Below are positions 45,946-57,531 of a stretch of DNA of 64,000 bases, one piece after another; the stretch's first letter is position 1, and each line of letters opens with the position of its first letter. Location: contig JALMLS010000577.1 of NCBI GenBank assembly GCA_038496445.1, positions 682,001 through 746,000 on the forward strand. Direction: 5' to 3'. Source of the stretch: Trichosphaerium sp. ATCC 40318. Its lineage: Eukaryota; Discosea; Flabellinia; Trichosidae. The position numbers were made by a program, and so were the translations under genes. Under the pieces are notes generated by a model. The model had not been told where the DNA came from, did not search any database, and worked only from the letters and a program-made list of their open reading frames with translations.

Positions 45946-46179
45946 AAAAGGACAAACTTTTTCTGATCCTAAAAACTGAATTTATTGAGAAAACTGAATT
46001 TGAGGATCCATTTTTCCTGCATAAATACCACTTGTAAATGTATGTTCTAAGATATAAACACTTACTCGTGTGTTGCGTTAGAGCCACCGAGACGTTAGTC
46101 TTCCTCCAAACCAGTCTTGCTTACTCATACAGTTGCTCATAAAAGTGTTCATCTAACTCAACAAGGAGTGGTACCTGGT

Positions 46180-46325
46180 GGTATCGTACCGTGTTTATGT
46201 CCACACCGCCTTCTCCAACTACTTTACCGCCAACCACACTACCTCCAATGACATCACCTCTACCAACGTAGCGGCCAACTACGCTCCTTCCAACTACGTC
46301 GCCTCATACAACATCAAAACAAATC
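46180..46325 (+). pseudogene. remnant of the Pro/Thr mucin stalk
   Basis: In one frame the sequence reads PPSPTTLPPTTLPPMTSPLP, then a stop, then RPTTLLPTTSPHTT, matching the stalk repeats of the mucin-like genes at 31-38 kb. The stop codon and lack of other exons mark it as a decayed third copy. Confidence 0.6.
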
Positions 46326-46551
46326 AATGTTTCTTATTGAGCTTTGAATGGTCTCTTGTTGGCGGTCAGCTAAGCCGTGTTTTTTGATAAGTCAGGTTCT
46401 GAACGAATAGCGTTAAAAAAGCACGCCAGGCGCGCATCATCCATTTGCGGATACGTAAAAAATACGAGCTTGTCATACACGCAGTTTTTAGCATTTTACA
46501 ACCAAATTAACCCCACAACCTACCAATACGCCGTAAAATACGTTTATTATC

Positions 46552-47295
46552 ATGTCTTTGGAGTATTTACCACCTGAAATACAACAGTACACAAGCTCTC
46601 TTGAAAAACACGCTTATATTGTTTGGCCTTTACTATCAAAACAAACAGCACAAATGACACGATTCAATCTAAACTTTGAACCAGAAGGTACATGGAAGAA
46701 ATGGTCAAAACTCGGAAAAGTCAAGGCACTTGTAGCTAAGAAGAATGGAAAGGCATATGGTACTTATTCAGAGTGGCATGATAACTCACAGTTGGCCAAA
46801 GAAGCTCATTTTGTTAATGGAACATGTCATGGAGAGTATAAAACTTGGCATAAAAATGGTCAGATTTGTTGTATTCAACACTTTGTTGATGGTAGACAAC
46901 ATGGAGAGTTTAAGTTATGGCATGATAATGGTAAGCTTTATCAACATCATCATTATGTCAAAGGGAGAAAACAAGGAGAAGCGAAGGTATGGAGAAAAGA
47001 TGGTACAATAACATCACATGGATATTACATAAAAGGAATGATTGAAAAAACTCTTAAGACCTTCAACAGTCGAGGAAAACCTTTAATGACTTGTGAGTAC
47101 AAGAACGGTATGAAGCATGGTAAGTGTGTTATGTACAGCAATCGTGATACATCAATTGTATACTGCAATTACGTATTTGATACACTACACGGAGAGAAAA
47201 AAACTGTTCGAACAACAAGCGGAGGTACAATATCAACATCTAACTGGTACAACAATGGAGCATTAGTGAATAGCAAGACATCAACAAAAAAGTAA
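46552..47295 (+). CDS. F-box-like plus MORN/YwqK-type repeat protein, second copy
   Basis: An intronless 247-codon frame. N terminus MSLEYLPPEIQQYTSSLEKH, then AYIVWPLLSKQTAQMTRF, parallels the start of the protein at 7217-8386 (LP.E.Q......WPL.SK). Then about eight YwqK-type repeats: YGTYSEWHDNSQLAKEAHFV, HGEYKTWHKNGQICCIQHFV, HGEFKLWHDNGKLYQHHHYV, QGEAKVWRKDGTI. Overall it resembles Marseillevirus MORN-repeat paralogues and bacterial YwqK-like proteins. Role unknown; a scaffold or ubiquitin-ligase adaptor is plausible. No intron in 744 nt is atypical for this window. Confidence 0.82.
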   Translation: MSLEYLPPEIQQYTSSLEKHAYIVWPLLSKQTAQMTRFNLNFEPEGTWKKWSKLGKVKALVAKKNGKAYGTYSEWHDNSQLAKEAHFVNGTCHGEYKTWHKNGQICCIQHFVDGRQHGEFKLWHDNGKLYQHHHYVKGRKQGEAKVWRKDGTITSHGYYIKGMIEKTLKTFNSRGKPLMTCEYKNGMKHGKCVMYSNRDTSIVYCNYVFDTLHGEKKTVRTTSGGTISTSNWYNNGALVNSKTSTKK

Positions 47296-47575
47296 AACAG
47301 ACAACAAACATGGTATTCACATACTCATAAACACAACAAAAGGTTTATCAGTACCTGCATAATGACTTGCAAAAAACATTAGTTGATAACTCTGTCACGT
47401 GTTCCTTCTCGATTAAACACCTCACTTTCTACCTAATTACATTAATATACATATCTAAAATAGCATAAACTAAACCAACAACACTGAGAGCGTTGTTTAT
47501 TACTACACCGCAACAAGACTTTGTTGGACTTTTTTTCTTTTGACGTACTGCATTCCTGTTATTCGACTGTACAAA

Positions 47576-49162
47576 ATGGACTTGCTCTCAAGCCTTCCCG
47601 CAGAGCTAGTCATTATAATACTAGAGAAAACAGATACTTCTGACTGTTTTGTAGCATTAACGGTTTGAAACATTAGCGTTTAGTTGTTAATTAACGCCAT
47701 TAAAACAGGTGAGCAGGTTGCTAAACGAATTACTCATGCATGAGTCAATTTGGAGAAAAACTACTTGCAGGTACATCAATACATCTCGTAGCGCGTTTTA
47801 ACATTAAACCAGAACCTACGGTTTAACTACAAAACCACCAGAGTTTTCTTGGCTTAAATACGCCTCTTTGCTTCGTAAGTCGCGTAAACACTACCTAACA
47901 CTCATGGAAACCTCATAGAGAACAAAACATTCCGTATTAATCAAGAACGTTACGCATCAAAGCACATACAAGTTGCACAATCAACAGAAAAAGGACCCTT
48001 CGATGAAGCCATATTAGTTAAATCTTGCCCAGGAGGAGAGCCTGGTGTTACCGGTAATATAATGTATCCAGGCTCGGTGTACATGTTTGGACTACGACTA
48101 GTTGGTAGCGATGGGATAATGTTTGGTGGTACGGCCAAGAAAAAATATGAGAAAAAAAAAATTGTTCTTCTGGACCTTCTGAGATTGTTTTGACATTTTT
48201 TTTTGGATAGTTTCTGGTCCTGAATGTAAACTTATTCCTCAACTTGGTGGGAGTAAGGATGGGTGGGGATATTGTAAAGACGTACGCCAAAAAACCCTCC
48301 AAGAAAAAAAAGGGAAAAAAGAAAACAAAAAGTAACGTTTTTTGTTACTAGTGTACATGGAAGTTCCACAATCAACAATGGAAAAGTAATGGTTCTTTGA
48401 AGGGAGGCAAGTTTAACAGCTATTTAATAGCTACTTGGGTAGCATATTAATTAACAATACAAAAAAAAACTTCTTCGAAAGCAAATTTTTATTTACATTC
48501 CTCACCATGATATTTATTAGACGGTGTGTATCATCATACGTCGGAATACAAAATATGTATATCACATACAACTATTTTTTATATATTTTGCTTCTTACAT
48601 CACACGTGATTTTTGAGTAATTTCACACGTGTGAAAAAAAACCACAAAAAAAAACTTTTACTTTGTATTTTTGGTAGCAGTTGTTATTAATCTTCTTTTA
48701 GATGTTATGAATGTTGTGTATGATAGTGTAAAAGGACGTATAATTGTCTTCAATACAACACAAGAGAAAAGAGTATGGAGCGGCGTTAATACAACAGGGA
48801 AGGTAGCTATACATGTTTCTTTATGGAAACCACAAGACTACGTAAAGGTATGCACTTTTGTAAGATTCTTATTTCTTTCTTTTTCTTTCTTTCAACATTT
48901 TTTTTATACCCTCAAATACTCGGACATTCGTTTCTTACAGTGAACTGTATGTACAATGCTATGACTCTGTTTTGGTTACTTTTTTATTGGACATCTTTTT
49001 TTTGTTGATTGTGATTTTTTTTGTGTTTAGGGACTATATTGCTTTGCTCTAACAAAGGATGAACAAGATCTTTTAGAAGATAATGATTTTTGCGATAATA
49101 TACTTAAAAAGCATAGTATTACACTATCTCTATCATCTACTCTGTGCAAAGAAGACAACTAA
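47576..49162 (+). CDS. F-box protein with SPRY-like C-terminal part
   Basis: The first exon MDLLSSLPAELVIIILEKTD, then SDCFVAL continues after an intron VSRLLNELLMHESIWRKTTC, a canonical F-box. Later exons: EFSWLKYASLLRKS, FRINQERYASKHIQVAQSTE, PGGEPGVTGNIMYPGSVYMF, CKLIPQLGGSKDGWGYCKD, and GDVMNVVYDSVKGRIIVFNT, then KGLYCFALTKDEQDLL, with stop 49160-49162. 'DGWGYC...GDV..V..D...G.I.F' is the core order of SPRY domains. Probably a ubiquitin-ligase adaptor that binds a partner through the SPRY-like face. The central exon joins were made by frame only. Confidence 0.68.
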
Positions 49163-49405
49163 CAGTAGAAAAAAACAAATAAACATTGTTGTATTATTTT
49201 TTATTCATCGGCAACCCGAAAGAGAGCCAATGAACTGGTCCGCTAATGTAGCTCTAAAACGTATTTTACTTAAGACTAGTTAAAAGTCAAAATTATATGA
49301 GCCAGGCACTATACATAGGGTGTCAATGGCAATTCTGTTTAATTTACATTACATTTGCTACAACTACAGTTTTTTTCCTCTTCTTTGAAAGTATGACACA
49401 ACATT
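49163..49405. other. convergent intergenic spacer
   Basis: The 243 nt separate the stop of the F-box/SPRY-like gene from the stop of the G-alpha gene. No gene seen. Confidence 0.5.
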
Positions 49406-51048
49406 TTATTCATACGAGTTTAGCCAATTCTCTATTATAGTTGTACGATAAGTCTCCCATATTGTAGCCATAAGTTTTGAATCTAAAAGAAACCAAAATG
49501 AGGATCTTTAGTTGAGGAAGAAAAAACTCAAATTGACATTTGAATTGAACTTACCCAGCGCACATGTGAAATGAACAAAAACGTTGTGTTGTGATGTATT
49601 CATAGAAAGAAACTTGCTTTTGAAAAAATTACAAACATCTTGATAGTTATCACTTCCGTTATAGTCAGTAAAGAACTTTTTAACATGACTACCACCAAAT
49701 TTTTCTATCTTAGTTTTTAAAATATCTGTCTTATTCAGAAGTAGGACTATAGATATTCTGTCAAATGCTGGGTGATTTGTTACTTCTTCAAAAAGAGATA
49801 TAGCAATTTGAAAACAATTAGAGCCCTACAATAACACATAAACAACTGAATTTTTACAACCAACAGTACAAACATATTTTAAAAAGCTGTCTTTACTCAA
49901 AAAGTCAGCAGAGCGATGACTGATTTACGTAATTTTAACGTATTCTGCAGCTATTAAAATTGCACAAACTGTACACCAAAAAAAAGGGTAAAATCCTTAT
50001 CCAGATTCAAGTAACAAACACTTATAGTATCGGAATTAAAGAAAAAAGACAGTTTAGAATTTTTGTTTGTACCTCGTTTTTATCATCTTCATCGAAAGCA
50101 CCAATATTAGCAACAAACATAACAGACGTCACAATATCGAAAAAAGGAAGCCACTTCCTTCTCTCGCTTTTCTGTCCTCCAGTATCAACTATCTTAAAAA
50201 CGCGATCATTGAACTAAGACAAAAAAAACGTTAACACATTTTTGAAGGAAACGCAAACTACTAAATGACGGAGAATTATCTGTATAACAGCTACCATTTT
50301 ACACATACCCGTATACGTGTCTCTGTTATACCCGTTGTGCGCATACGCGCACGTAAAACATCCATCATAGTCGGCACATACGAGCTTTCAAAGACATCAT
50401 CAATACGCTTCATCCAATACTCCAATGAGTAAAACTGACCGTGATCACCTCCTTCATCACTATTCCAGAAATTACATACACCTAACGCAATGAGTTATAC
50501 GAATACATCTCCATAACACGCTTGAAGTAGAGTATCTTCGAAGCGATTTTGAGAAGGGTACCTGGGTCTTCCCATAATAATTTAGCGCTTTTAACAAACT
50601 CTTGATCCAAATGAGACACTTCGTAAGGGTTTAACTGCTTCAAAAATTTTCGAAAAAACTGTCTGTTATTGTATCTCTTTATTCTCTGTCTGGCTATTAA
50701 AAAATCGTTAGTTAGTACGATTATACTCATGTACTAGCGCAAGGAGTGCTAGTTAAATCTACCATTTATAAAATCATCACAAAACGTGCCTGAGGTTCCC
50801 AGATTCTGTAGTCCTGCTACTATATTATGTTTTGCTATATTTATATACACTTGACGTTGTTCATCAGTTTTGTACTCTCCTCCATACAGGTTTTGTAATT
50901 GTTTTCGTATTGTTGTCTTCCCTGTACCAGCTGGTCCTAGTATGAGTACAGAGATCTCATTTTGTTGCCTGTCGTTTTCTTCACGAAGCTGTTTTTCTAT
51001 TGTACCGCTAGACGAACGTCTAATACGACTACCACATAAGCACATCAT
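49406..51048 (-). CDS. heterotrimeric G protein alpha subunit
   Basis: Starts MMCLCGSRIRR at 51048. Motifs in order: VLILGPAGTGKTTIRKQL (G1; usual form GAGESGKST), helical-domain helices (LLWEDPGTLLKIASKILYF, then FNDRVF), RMRTTGITETRI (switch I with the Arg and Thr), VDTGGQKSERRKW (switch II with the catalytic Gln), VLLLNKTDIL (G4), FVHFTCALDSKL (G5), ending WLNSYE at 49406-49408. All nucleotide-handling residues are present. The N terminus lacks Gly2, so myristoylation is not predicted, though Cys3 and Cys5 could be palmitoylated. Partners could include the GPCR at 19.9-23.2 kb, by inference only. Confidence 0.9.
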
Positions 51049-51393
51049 CTTTAGGATGCTAACAATGATGTGTAAGTTCCACAAAAGGAACTAAGGCGTA
51101 CGATTTCGTTTGTTGTTTGCTTTTTATTCAAACATTTTAAAATTAATAAAAATTTCTCGATTACGAATACCGTAAAAAAGCTATCCATGGCGGGTACGCA
51201 AAATAAGATAGCCAAGAATTGCACTTTGCAATTTACCGATAGCATGTTTATTTCGATGAACAGTAATTGTAGATTTTGAAGTTTATTATTGAGTTCTCAG
51301 ACGCTTGTTACCTCAAAAGGGTGGGCAGCAAATATCAAAGATGGCGTAGGTATGGTTTTTTTTTTGAAATGACTGATTTGTTTCATCGTTTTT

Positions 51394-54282
51394 TTACTCG
51401 TCACGTTCAGAGCCCCATAGTTTCTCGATATCAGACCACTTGAACTGGGTTATCTTTCTTGACTTGCGTCTTAATGCCTTTTCGTCAACGTCATATTCAA
51501 TACTAGCAGCACTACTCTTTGGTTCTGGCCTATTTAGAAAAATGTAAGTCACAAGAAAAATTTAAGAAAATAAATAAAAACACGTGATAAAGTAAGAGAA
51601 TTACGTACGCTGTTCGTGGTTGAGAAAATGATAAATTCCTGTTTCTCGACTTGTCCCCTGTTTGAAGTCTACTGAGTGGAGACTTTTTAGGCCTGTCCGA
51701 GCTGGTCAACAACGGCTTTCCTGAGAATTTGGCTTGTTTCTTAAGAGCAAGTTGTTGCCACTCAGAAGCGTCTCCTTTTGGGACTGTAGGTCCTTGAAAA
51801 GCCATCCTTCTTTGAACTTTACTAATCCTTGCATCTTCTTCCGTTTGTTTTGGTAAGTGCACTGCTCTATCAAAACTACGCGATCTTCTATGGTTCTTAC
51901 GCCTTGGTTTGGCAAGACTTGAGCCACCGGTTTTCGCTGCTTGTCTTAAAAAAAAAGTCAACACAGGCTGGTTAATCTTGCCATGCGTACTTTTTGTCTC
52001 GCATCTCATTTGCTTTTACTAGCCACTCTGGAGCTCCCTCGTTGTTTGCAGGTTTGGTTTCTTTCTTGTCGATATCTTTTTTCTTCGCTGACGCATTACG
52101 GAGCCATCCTGCAACGTCCTTTCGTTGTGGAGTAGCGTTAGGTGTTCTCTTAAATGGATTGAACGTAGAGGCCGGCTTATTACTTTGAGGCGGTTCAGGA
52201 TCTTCCTTAGTCCCTGAAGCATCCTTTGACACCGGTTTATCTGCTGCTTCTAAAGAATTGTCAGAAAGCCTTCAACTTTGATTTTTATCACTCAAACTTA
52301 CCTTCAAACGTGACGTGTTTTTTGGGTTCATCAGACTCGTCTTGGTTACTCTCATCTTGCCTATCATGTACAAGGATAGACTTTGGTTCTTCTTTTTCTT
52401 TTGAGTCTTCAACAACGACATCACGTTCTTCTTCTTTCGCAGGCTCTGGTTTCGGTTCAATAACTCGTTCTTTTTTCGGTTCAGGCTTCTTTGGAGCTAC
52501 TTCAACTTGTTTAATCGTGTCAGGAGCTTGAGTAGGTTCTACTTTCTCTATTTGTTTTCCAATTGGTTTAATATCCTTAACAGTAGCAACTTGCACTTTG
52601 TTATCTGTCTTTGGTCTGAATCCTCCTGTTTTGCTTGGTATCTTGATATTAATTGGCTTCTGAGGCTTGTTGAATGATACTGGACCCATGATACTGATAG
52701 GTTTAGTGGTAGGCTTAGTAGTAGGCTTAGTAAACGGTTTAGTAACCGGTTTAGTAACCGGTTTAGGTGGTGATGGCTTTGGCTCAGGTTTACGGAATTG
52801 AGTGCTTGGTTGTTGTTTGGTTGTAGGCTTAGATGACGATGTATTAGACTTGTTATTTTGAAGCCTATTCTTCACTTGCTTCGCACGAGACATCCATTCT
52901 GCGACAGCTGGTTCTTCATCTTCTTGGCGAGGAGGTGTTTTTTGACGGAATACTGTCTTTTTAGGAGCTATTGGCTTCTGAACAGCGATTTGTGGTGCTT
53001 TAGGTTTTTGTTTGACTTGAGGCGTATCCGGTCTTCTTGCTGGCTCTTGTTGTCGTTGTGGTGCATCTCGGGCTGCATCATCGCCTTCAAAGAAATGCCA
53101 TATTTCGAGAATGACTTTGCGTACTACATCTTTAGGAGGAACAACTGGCTTGGCTATATCATTCGCTGTGCAGGTTATATTCATGCCAAGTTTCTTTGCG
53201 GTATTTAACGCCAGAGCTACGTTAAAAGCCCTCTCGTCAAGTTTCAGGTTTCTATAGTTGCGTTAGAGTGACATGTGCGACAAAACAGAGAAGTAAAAAA
53301 AAGTTGAAACAAAAACGCGTAGCGTACTTGACGTCGATTAATGACTCGTAGCCTGCTTGTGAAGCAATTAATGCACATAGAGCATAACCATCGCGCCATG
53401 ATTCTCCCCAGTCTTTAACGTTGTACCCACACTTTGCTGCTTGGTATTGACCGTACCTTTTTTTTTGCTTGTTAGAGGTTCTGTACTAGTGTAGTATCTT
53501 ACCAAAATAATTTAGCATCGTCGGGAGTAACGGTACGATTTATTTTGCTCTTAGAGTTAATTTTAGCGTTGAGGTTAAGGAAGTAACATTGTTTACCTTG
53601 CTTAACCCCGCAATTGGGTCATTTGCTGGCTTTCGTGTTGTTTGCTGTGAGGGCTTATAACTTGGTCTGTTGTAAGATGGTTTTGATACATTTGCCTGTG
53701 GCGCTTTATACGTCGGTCTTTGTGGTTGCCTTGTCGTTGGGGGAGTATTCTGGAGAGTTGAGAGTTGAAAACAAAAAAAAAAAAGCAAAAAACTACAATC
53801 ACAAAAAGGCCTGTTCTACACATCCATACCGTAACACCGAAGCGCATAGGCTTCTTGTCCCTTGTTGGTAATCGCGATGCTCTTGGGTCCGAATTTGATC
53901 TCGATCGCGCTGCCCTTCTATTCTTGTAGAACAGTACGAAGGCACGCCTACCGCATCTACAAAAAAACTTTTTACCAACATTTCAAAAAAATAATCTTTT
54001 TTTTTTTGGTTCATACCTGTCACAATAGGGCTTTCCACCAATATTTAGCGCTTGGGTACGAAACGGTCTTCCACATGTGGCACAACCCGAAATAAGTTAA
54101 TAGGCTTCAAATACCTTACTAGCTACCAAGACATTGTCCATGATAAACTAAATAAGTGTTATAAACAGTACAACAAAACTACAAAACAAAAACAATAAAA
54201 AAAATTAGTTATTGGTCGTACATACGCCTTCCCACTGTAGCACAGTGCCGCTCAAGGCTTTACTGCAGCCTGCGCATGCCAT
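51394..54282 (-). CDS. LIM and calponin-homology domain protein with long Pro/Lys-rich tail
   Basis: Starts at 54282. A LIM zinc-binding domain runs over the first exons: CAGCSKALSGTVLQWEG, then YHGQC, then GCATCGRPFRTQALNIGGKP, then YC. A basic Ser/Arg segment and a Pro/Thr linker (NTPPTTRQPQRPTYK) lead to a CH domain: YGQYQAAKCGYNVKDWGESW then RDGYALCALIASQAGYESLI, NLKLDERAFNVALALNTAKK and VVRKVILEIWHFFEG. The rest (about 500 residues) is disordered Pro/Lys/Glu-rich, with tandem KPVTKP/KPTTKP units (about 52690-52770) and three short WMSRA/WLRNA/WLVKA motifs that may be binding repeats. Ends GSERDE (stop 51394-51396). Expected to bind actin and organise the cortex. Confidence 0.83.
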
Positions 54283-54607
54283 GTGGGGTGCTGTGATCCT
54301 CGCTCTTCGATGTGGTGTTAAAAAAAATGTAACATCACGTCAACGCAAGCAAAACTTAACCCTCGCACGCAATCACATTGCCTCCAAGTATGTGCGCTTA
54401 TACTATCACCATTCCCAAAGAAAGCGACGCTTCATGCGCACGTGGCATAAAAAATTGTGAAGGGGTTTTTTTGAGATTAATTCATAAGGGGACAATACAA
54501 GTACTCTTGGGTAAATTGACAAGGGAGCGTTTTATGTAAAATTTGTTTTTTATGTAACAAAGAGAAAGAAGTTTTCCAAAAAAAAAATCTTTCGATGGGT
54601 TTTCTAT

Positions 54608-55538
54608 TTAGCCTTCAACAACATCATCAACTAGTGGTGCCCTGTAAAAAGTTCGAATGTAAGTGATAGCCGCGAAATGGTCACATAGAAATTATCAGGA
54701 CTCGTACGTGAGTGTATTGTAGTACGTTGTAGCGAAACAACCAGCAACAAGTATGCCTGTAAATAAGAATATTAGTGTGACAAAAAAAAAAAAAAAGTGA
54801 GACTTGTACTTACCACAAAATCCGGCTAGAATAGGCGTAGCTGGTCCTTTATTTAACGGTGACTTCATCATCATTGCTACTGTGATAGGTACTACAGGTA
54901 TCAAAGTACCACAGGCAATACCAGCTGCGGCTTGATGACCTAAGACGCGATTACAAAAACAATCGCAAAACGAAAAAAAAAAACCGTTGTTATTTTGCTG
55001 TACCTTCTGGTAGACTAGCAACAGCATCTGCCACTGTGTTGGCCTGTACTCATAATCAAAAAACACTCGCGTAGAAAAAAGTTTGGTTAATTTAGTGTAC
55101 CAGCGCTGCGCCGACAACTGGTCCGTATCCCTTGATGTATAAGTGAGCGACTTTTTAGCGTTTTGAGTGCGAACAGTAAGGTTAAATTGATTGGTGGTTT
55201 TACGTACAACAATGCCAATACGAGCTGCGATGTATGCGTCAAGGGACATGCCTGACAACAATCCTATGAGCAAGAGAGATTGGTCGATTAATCCAAAGCG
55301 TATAAACCGCCTAAACCCTTCGTGGGCGATAATACTACTCGTTGCACTAGTCTCAAAGTCAGCAAGTCACTTTAACATTTTTTTGACAAATAACTAAGGT
55401 TTCACAGTGTTTCGCAGTAAAACAGTGGCGTGGTTTAACACTGGAATGATTGCGTGCTTGAGTTGACAACCTGGCGAATACTGACCTAGTGTGCTCCTCA
55501 ACATCGTTGTTCTCTTGTATTACGTTCTCCTCGCTCAT
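54608..55538 (-). CDS. multi-pass membrane protein, TMEM65-like
   Basis: ATG 55538 gives an acidic start (MSEENVIQENNDVEEHTR). Then HEGFRRFIRFGLIDQSLLLI, GLLSGMSLDAYIAARIGI, KGYGPVVGAALANTVADAVA, ASLPEG, HQAAAGIACGTLIPVVPITV and a final helix ILVAGCFATTYYNTL; the end is APLVDDVVEG at 54608-54610. 'F.RFG..D......G..ID' followed by 'G.G..VG.ALGN...D' and a C-terminal pair of helices follows the TMEM65 plan (inner mitochondrial membrane, ion handling in animals). Similarity is moderate. Six or so exons. Confidence 0.58.
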
Positions 55539-55636
55539 TTTTTCGTGTATCAAACACGGAATCGAAACAAAGAAAACGCGAGACTCCGTCGTTTCTTCAA
55601 TACAAATACAGCCAACAACATAATAGGCACTCAAAT

Positions 55637-56399
55637 ATGCTATTACATTATTATCAGATCCTTATATTAGCTCTGATTACAGTACAAATAACTGGCGCCT
55701 CAGACTGCACCAATTGTCATACTACGTGTTGTCCAGGAGGTACATAAGCGTTGAAGACTATTTTATGATAGTTTAAATGAAATCTTATAATTACAGGTTG
55801 TTGTCCTCTTGATAACGCTGTTTGTTGCAATGAAGGCAATTGCTGCCCAGGTGGTTATACTTGTGGTACAACAGGTTGCATTCCACAGGTTACAAAAGCG
55901 CAAGAGACTAAGCTAAAGGTTCGCCACACTATTGTACCTTCTTATTTAACGGCGTATATAGAAAGGTGACGCGAAATGTCCAGCAGGTAAGAGCTCAATG
56001 CGGTAATTAAGATATTCAACCGACATTTTGATCATGCGAGTACTAACTTATTGGTAAGGAACTTGTGGTCCGGAGTATACGTGCTGTAAGCTCAGTAATG
56101 GTGCTTATGGATGTTGTGGTTATAAGGATGGTGTATGTTGTGACGATCATGATCATTGTTGCCCACTAGGTTTTAAATGTAATGTTGTTGGTGGGGCATG
56201 CGAAAAAATCAAAAGCGCACAAGTACCATTCACAGGTAAGAACAAAATTAAAACGTGAAGCTGACATATGGTTAGACGTGAAGAAGAGTAACTAATAAAG
56301 GCTGTAAAAGAATAAACTACGAATTATATATATATTACACTACAAGCAGGAAGCAGGAAATGGTCACTTCGAAAAAAAAGAAATAGAAGCCCTTTCTGA
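55637..56399 (+). CDS. granulin-domain secreted protein
   Basis: Signal peptide MLLHYYQILILALITVQITG, then Cys-rich repeats: CTNCHTTCCPGGCCPLDNAV, then CCNEGNCCPGGYTC, and a second full unit CGPEYTCCKLSNGAYGCCGY then GVCCDDHDHCCPLGFKC. The CC.....CC.D..HCCP.G..C pattern is diagnostic of granulin/epithelin. A short basic tail ends at 56397-56399. Two granulin modules, the first partial. Granulins are lysosomal or secreted peptides; in protists their role is unclear. Divergent from the TMEM65-like gene, 99 bp between starts. Confidence 0.9.
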
Positions 56400-56499
56400 A
56401 AACCGTAAGTTCATGTTTTTAGAGTTTATTCATAAGACACAATGCGGAATACCATGCTTTGCGTTTGATTGACTACACATCATAAGTGAACCGGCCACC

Positions 56500-57396
56500 A
56501 GGTGTTGCCTAAAGAGTAACTATCATGCATCATTGGTGTGGCGTCAACGAATATCTGTGGCGGGACTAAACTGCTGTAGAGCGTATCATAGTTGGAGATG
56601 TGTGTATGCTTGTTGTGTTTATAAATAATAGAGCACTATAGCGCTGGATTGATACAAATGGGGACCAATCTACAATTTTCAATCATCGGTATGTTGCTCA
56701 TTTAAAAGGCACCTAGATTGATTAGTTAAATCAAATTTCACCGGGTGCCGCTCGTGTTGGATAGCAGGTATATAACTCATGCATCATTGGTTAAAGGTAT
56801 GTATCCAATGCATCATTGTGTTGGTTAAAAGGTTATTACGTATTGAGTTAAGTGGACAGTAATACACCACAAGATCAAAACCGGGTGAATGCAAATAAGT
56901 ATTTAGGAGGAACTTGAGGTACAGAGAAGATGTTCCAGGTAGTAACTATTTAGCACATCATTGGGTGTTGGGTTAAAAGGTTATTATGTTTGAGTTGAGT
57001 GAACAGTAATACACTACAAGATCAAAACCAGGTGAATACAAATAATATTTTTATGATATCCATCCTATCACTTAGATTGATTAGTTAAATCAAATTTCAT
57101 TGGGTGCCGCTCGTGTTGGTTAAAAGGTATGTAACTCATGCATCATTGGTCAAACGGTATATAATCAATGCATCATTGGGTGCCGCTCGTGTTGGTCAAA
57201 CGGTATATAATCAATGCATCATTGGGTGTTGGGTTAAAAGGTTATTATGTATTGAGTTGAGTGAACAGTAATACAAGATCAAAACCAGGTGAATACAAAT
57301 AATATTTTTATGATATCCATCCTATCACTTAGATTGATTAGTTAAATCAAATTTCACCGGGTGCCGCTCGTGTTGGTTAAAAGGTATGTATCCAAT
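56500..57396 (+). repeat. tandem repeat array containing tRNA-Gly 5' fragments
   Basis: Units of roughly 250-350 bp share three modules. One is GATTGATTAGTTAAATCAAA followed by TTTCACCGGGTGCCGCTCG (about 56715, 57075, 57334). One is AGTAATACACTACAAGATC with AAAACCAGGTGAA (about 56860, 57005, 57265). The third is the word GCATCATTGG, present seven or eight times and identical to the first ten bases of the tRNA-Gly at 57397. The array lies directly upstream of the intact tRNA and holds no ORF. Confidence 0.85.
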
Positions 57397-57467
57397 GCAT
57401 CATTGGTGTAAAGGTATCATACTACCCTTCCAAGGTTGTGTTCCGGGTTCGATTCCCGGATGATGCA
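57397..57467 (+). tRNA. tRNA-Gly (anticodon TCC)
   Basis: Acceptor stem GCATCAT pairs perfectly with ATGATGC. The anticodon loop CTTCCAA has TCC at 57429-57431, and the T arm TCCGGGTTCGATTCCCGGA is perfect. The anticodon stem CTACC/GGTTG has one T-T mismatch. Discriminator A, no intron, short T tract downstream. Probably functional, with slightly reduced confidence because of the mismatch and the fragment array next to it. Confidence 0.82.
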
Positions 57468-57531
57468 AATAATCTTTTGCATTTTTACACTATACTTACG
57501 GCACAAATTCGCTATGTGAAACGTGATTGTT

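Noticed and set aside
49960-50217. 85-codon plus-strand ORF
   Set aside because: Antisense of G-alpha exons that carry switch II; shadow frame.
52226-53208. Ser/Phe- and Trp-rich plus-strand ORFs opposite the LIM/CH gene tail
   Set aside because: Antisense of Lys/Glu/Pro-rich codons; no splice or start context of their own.
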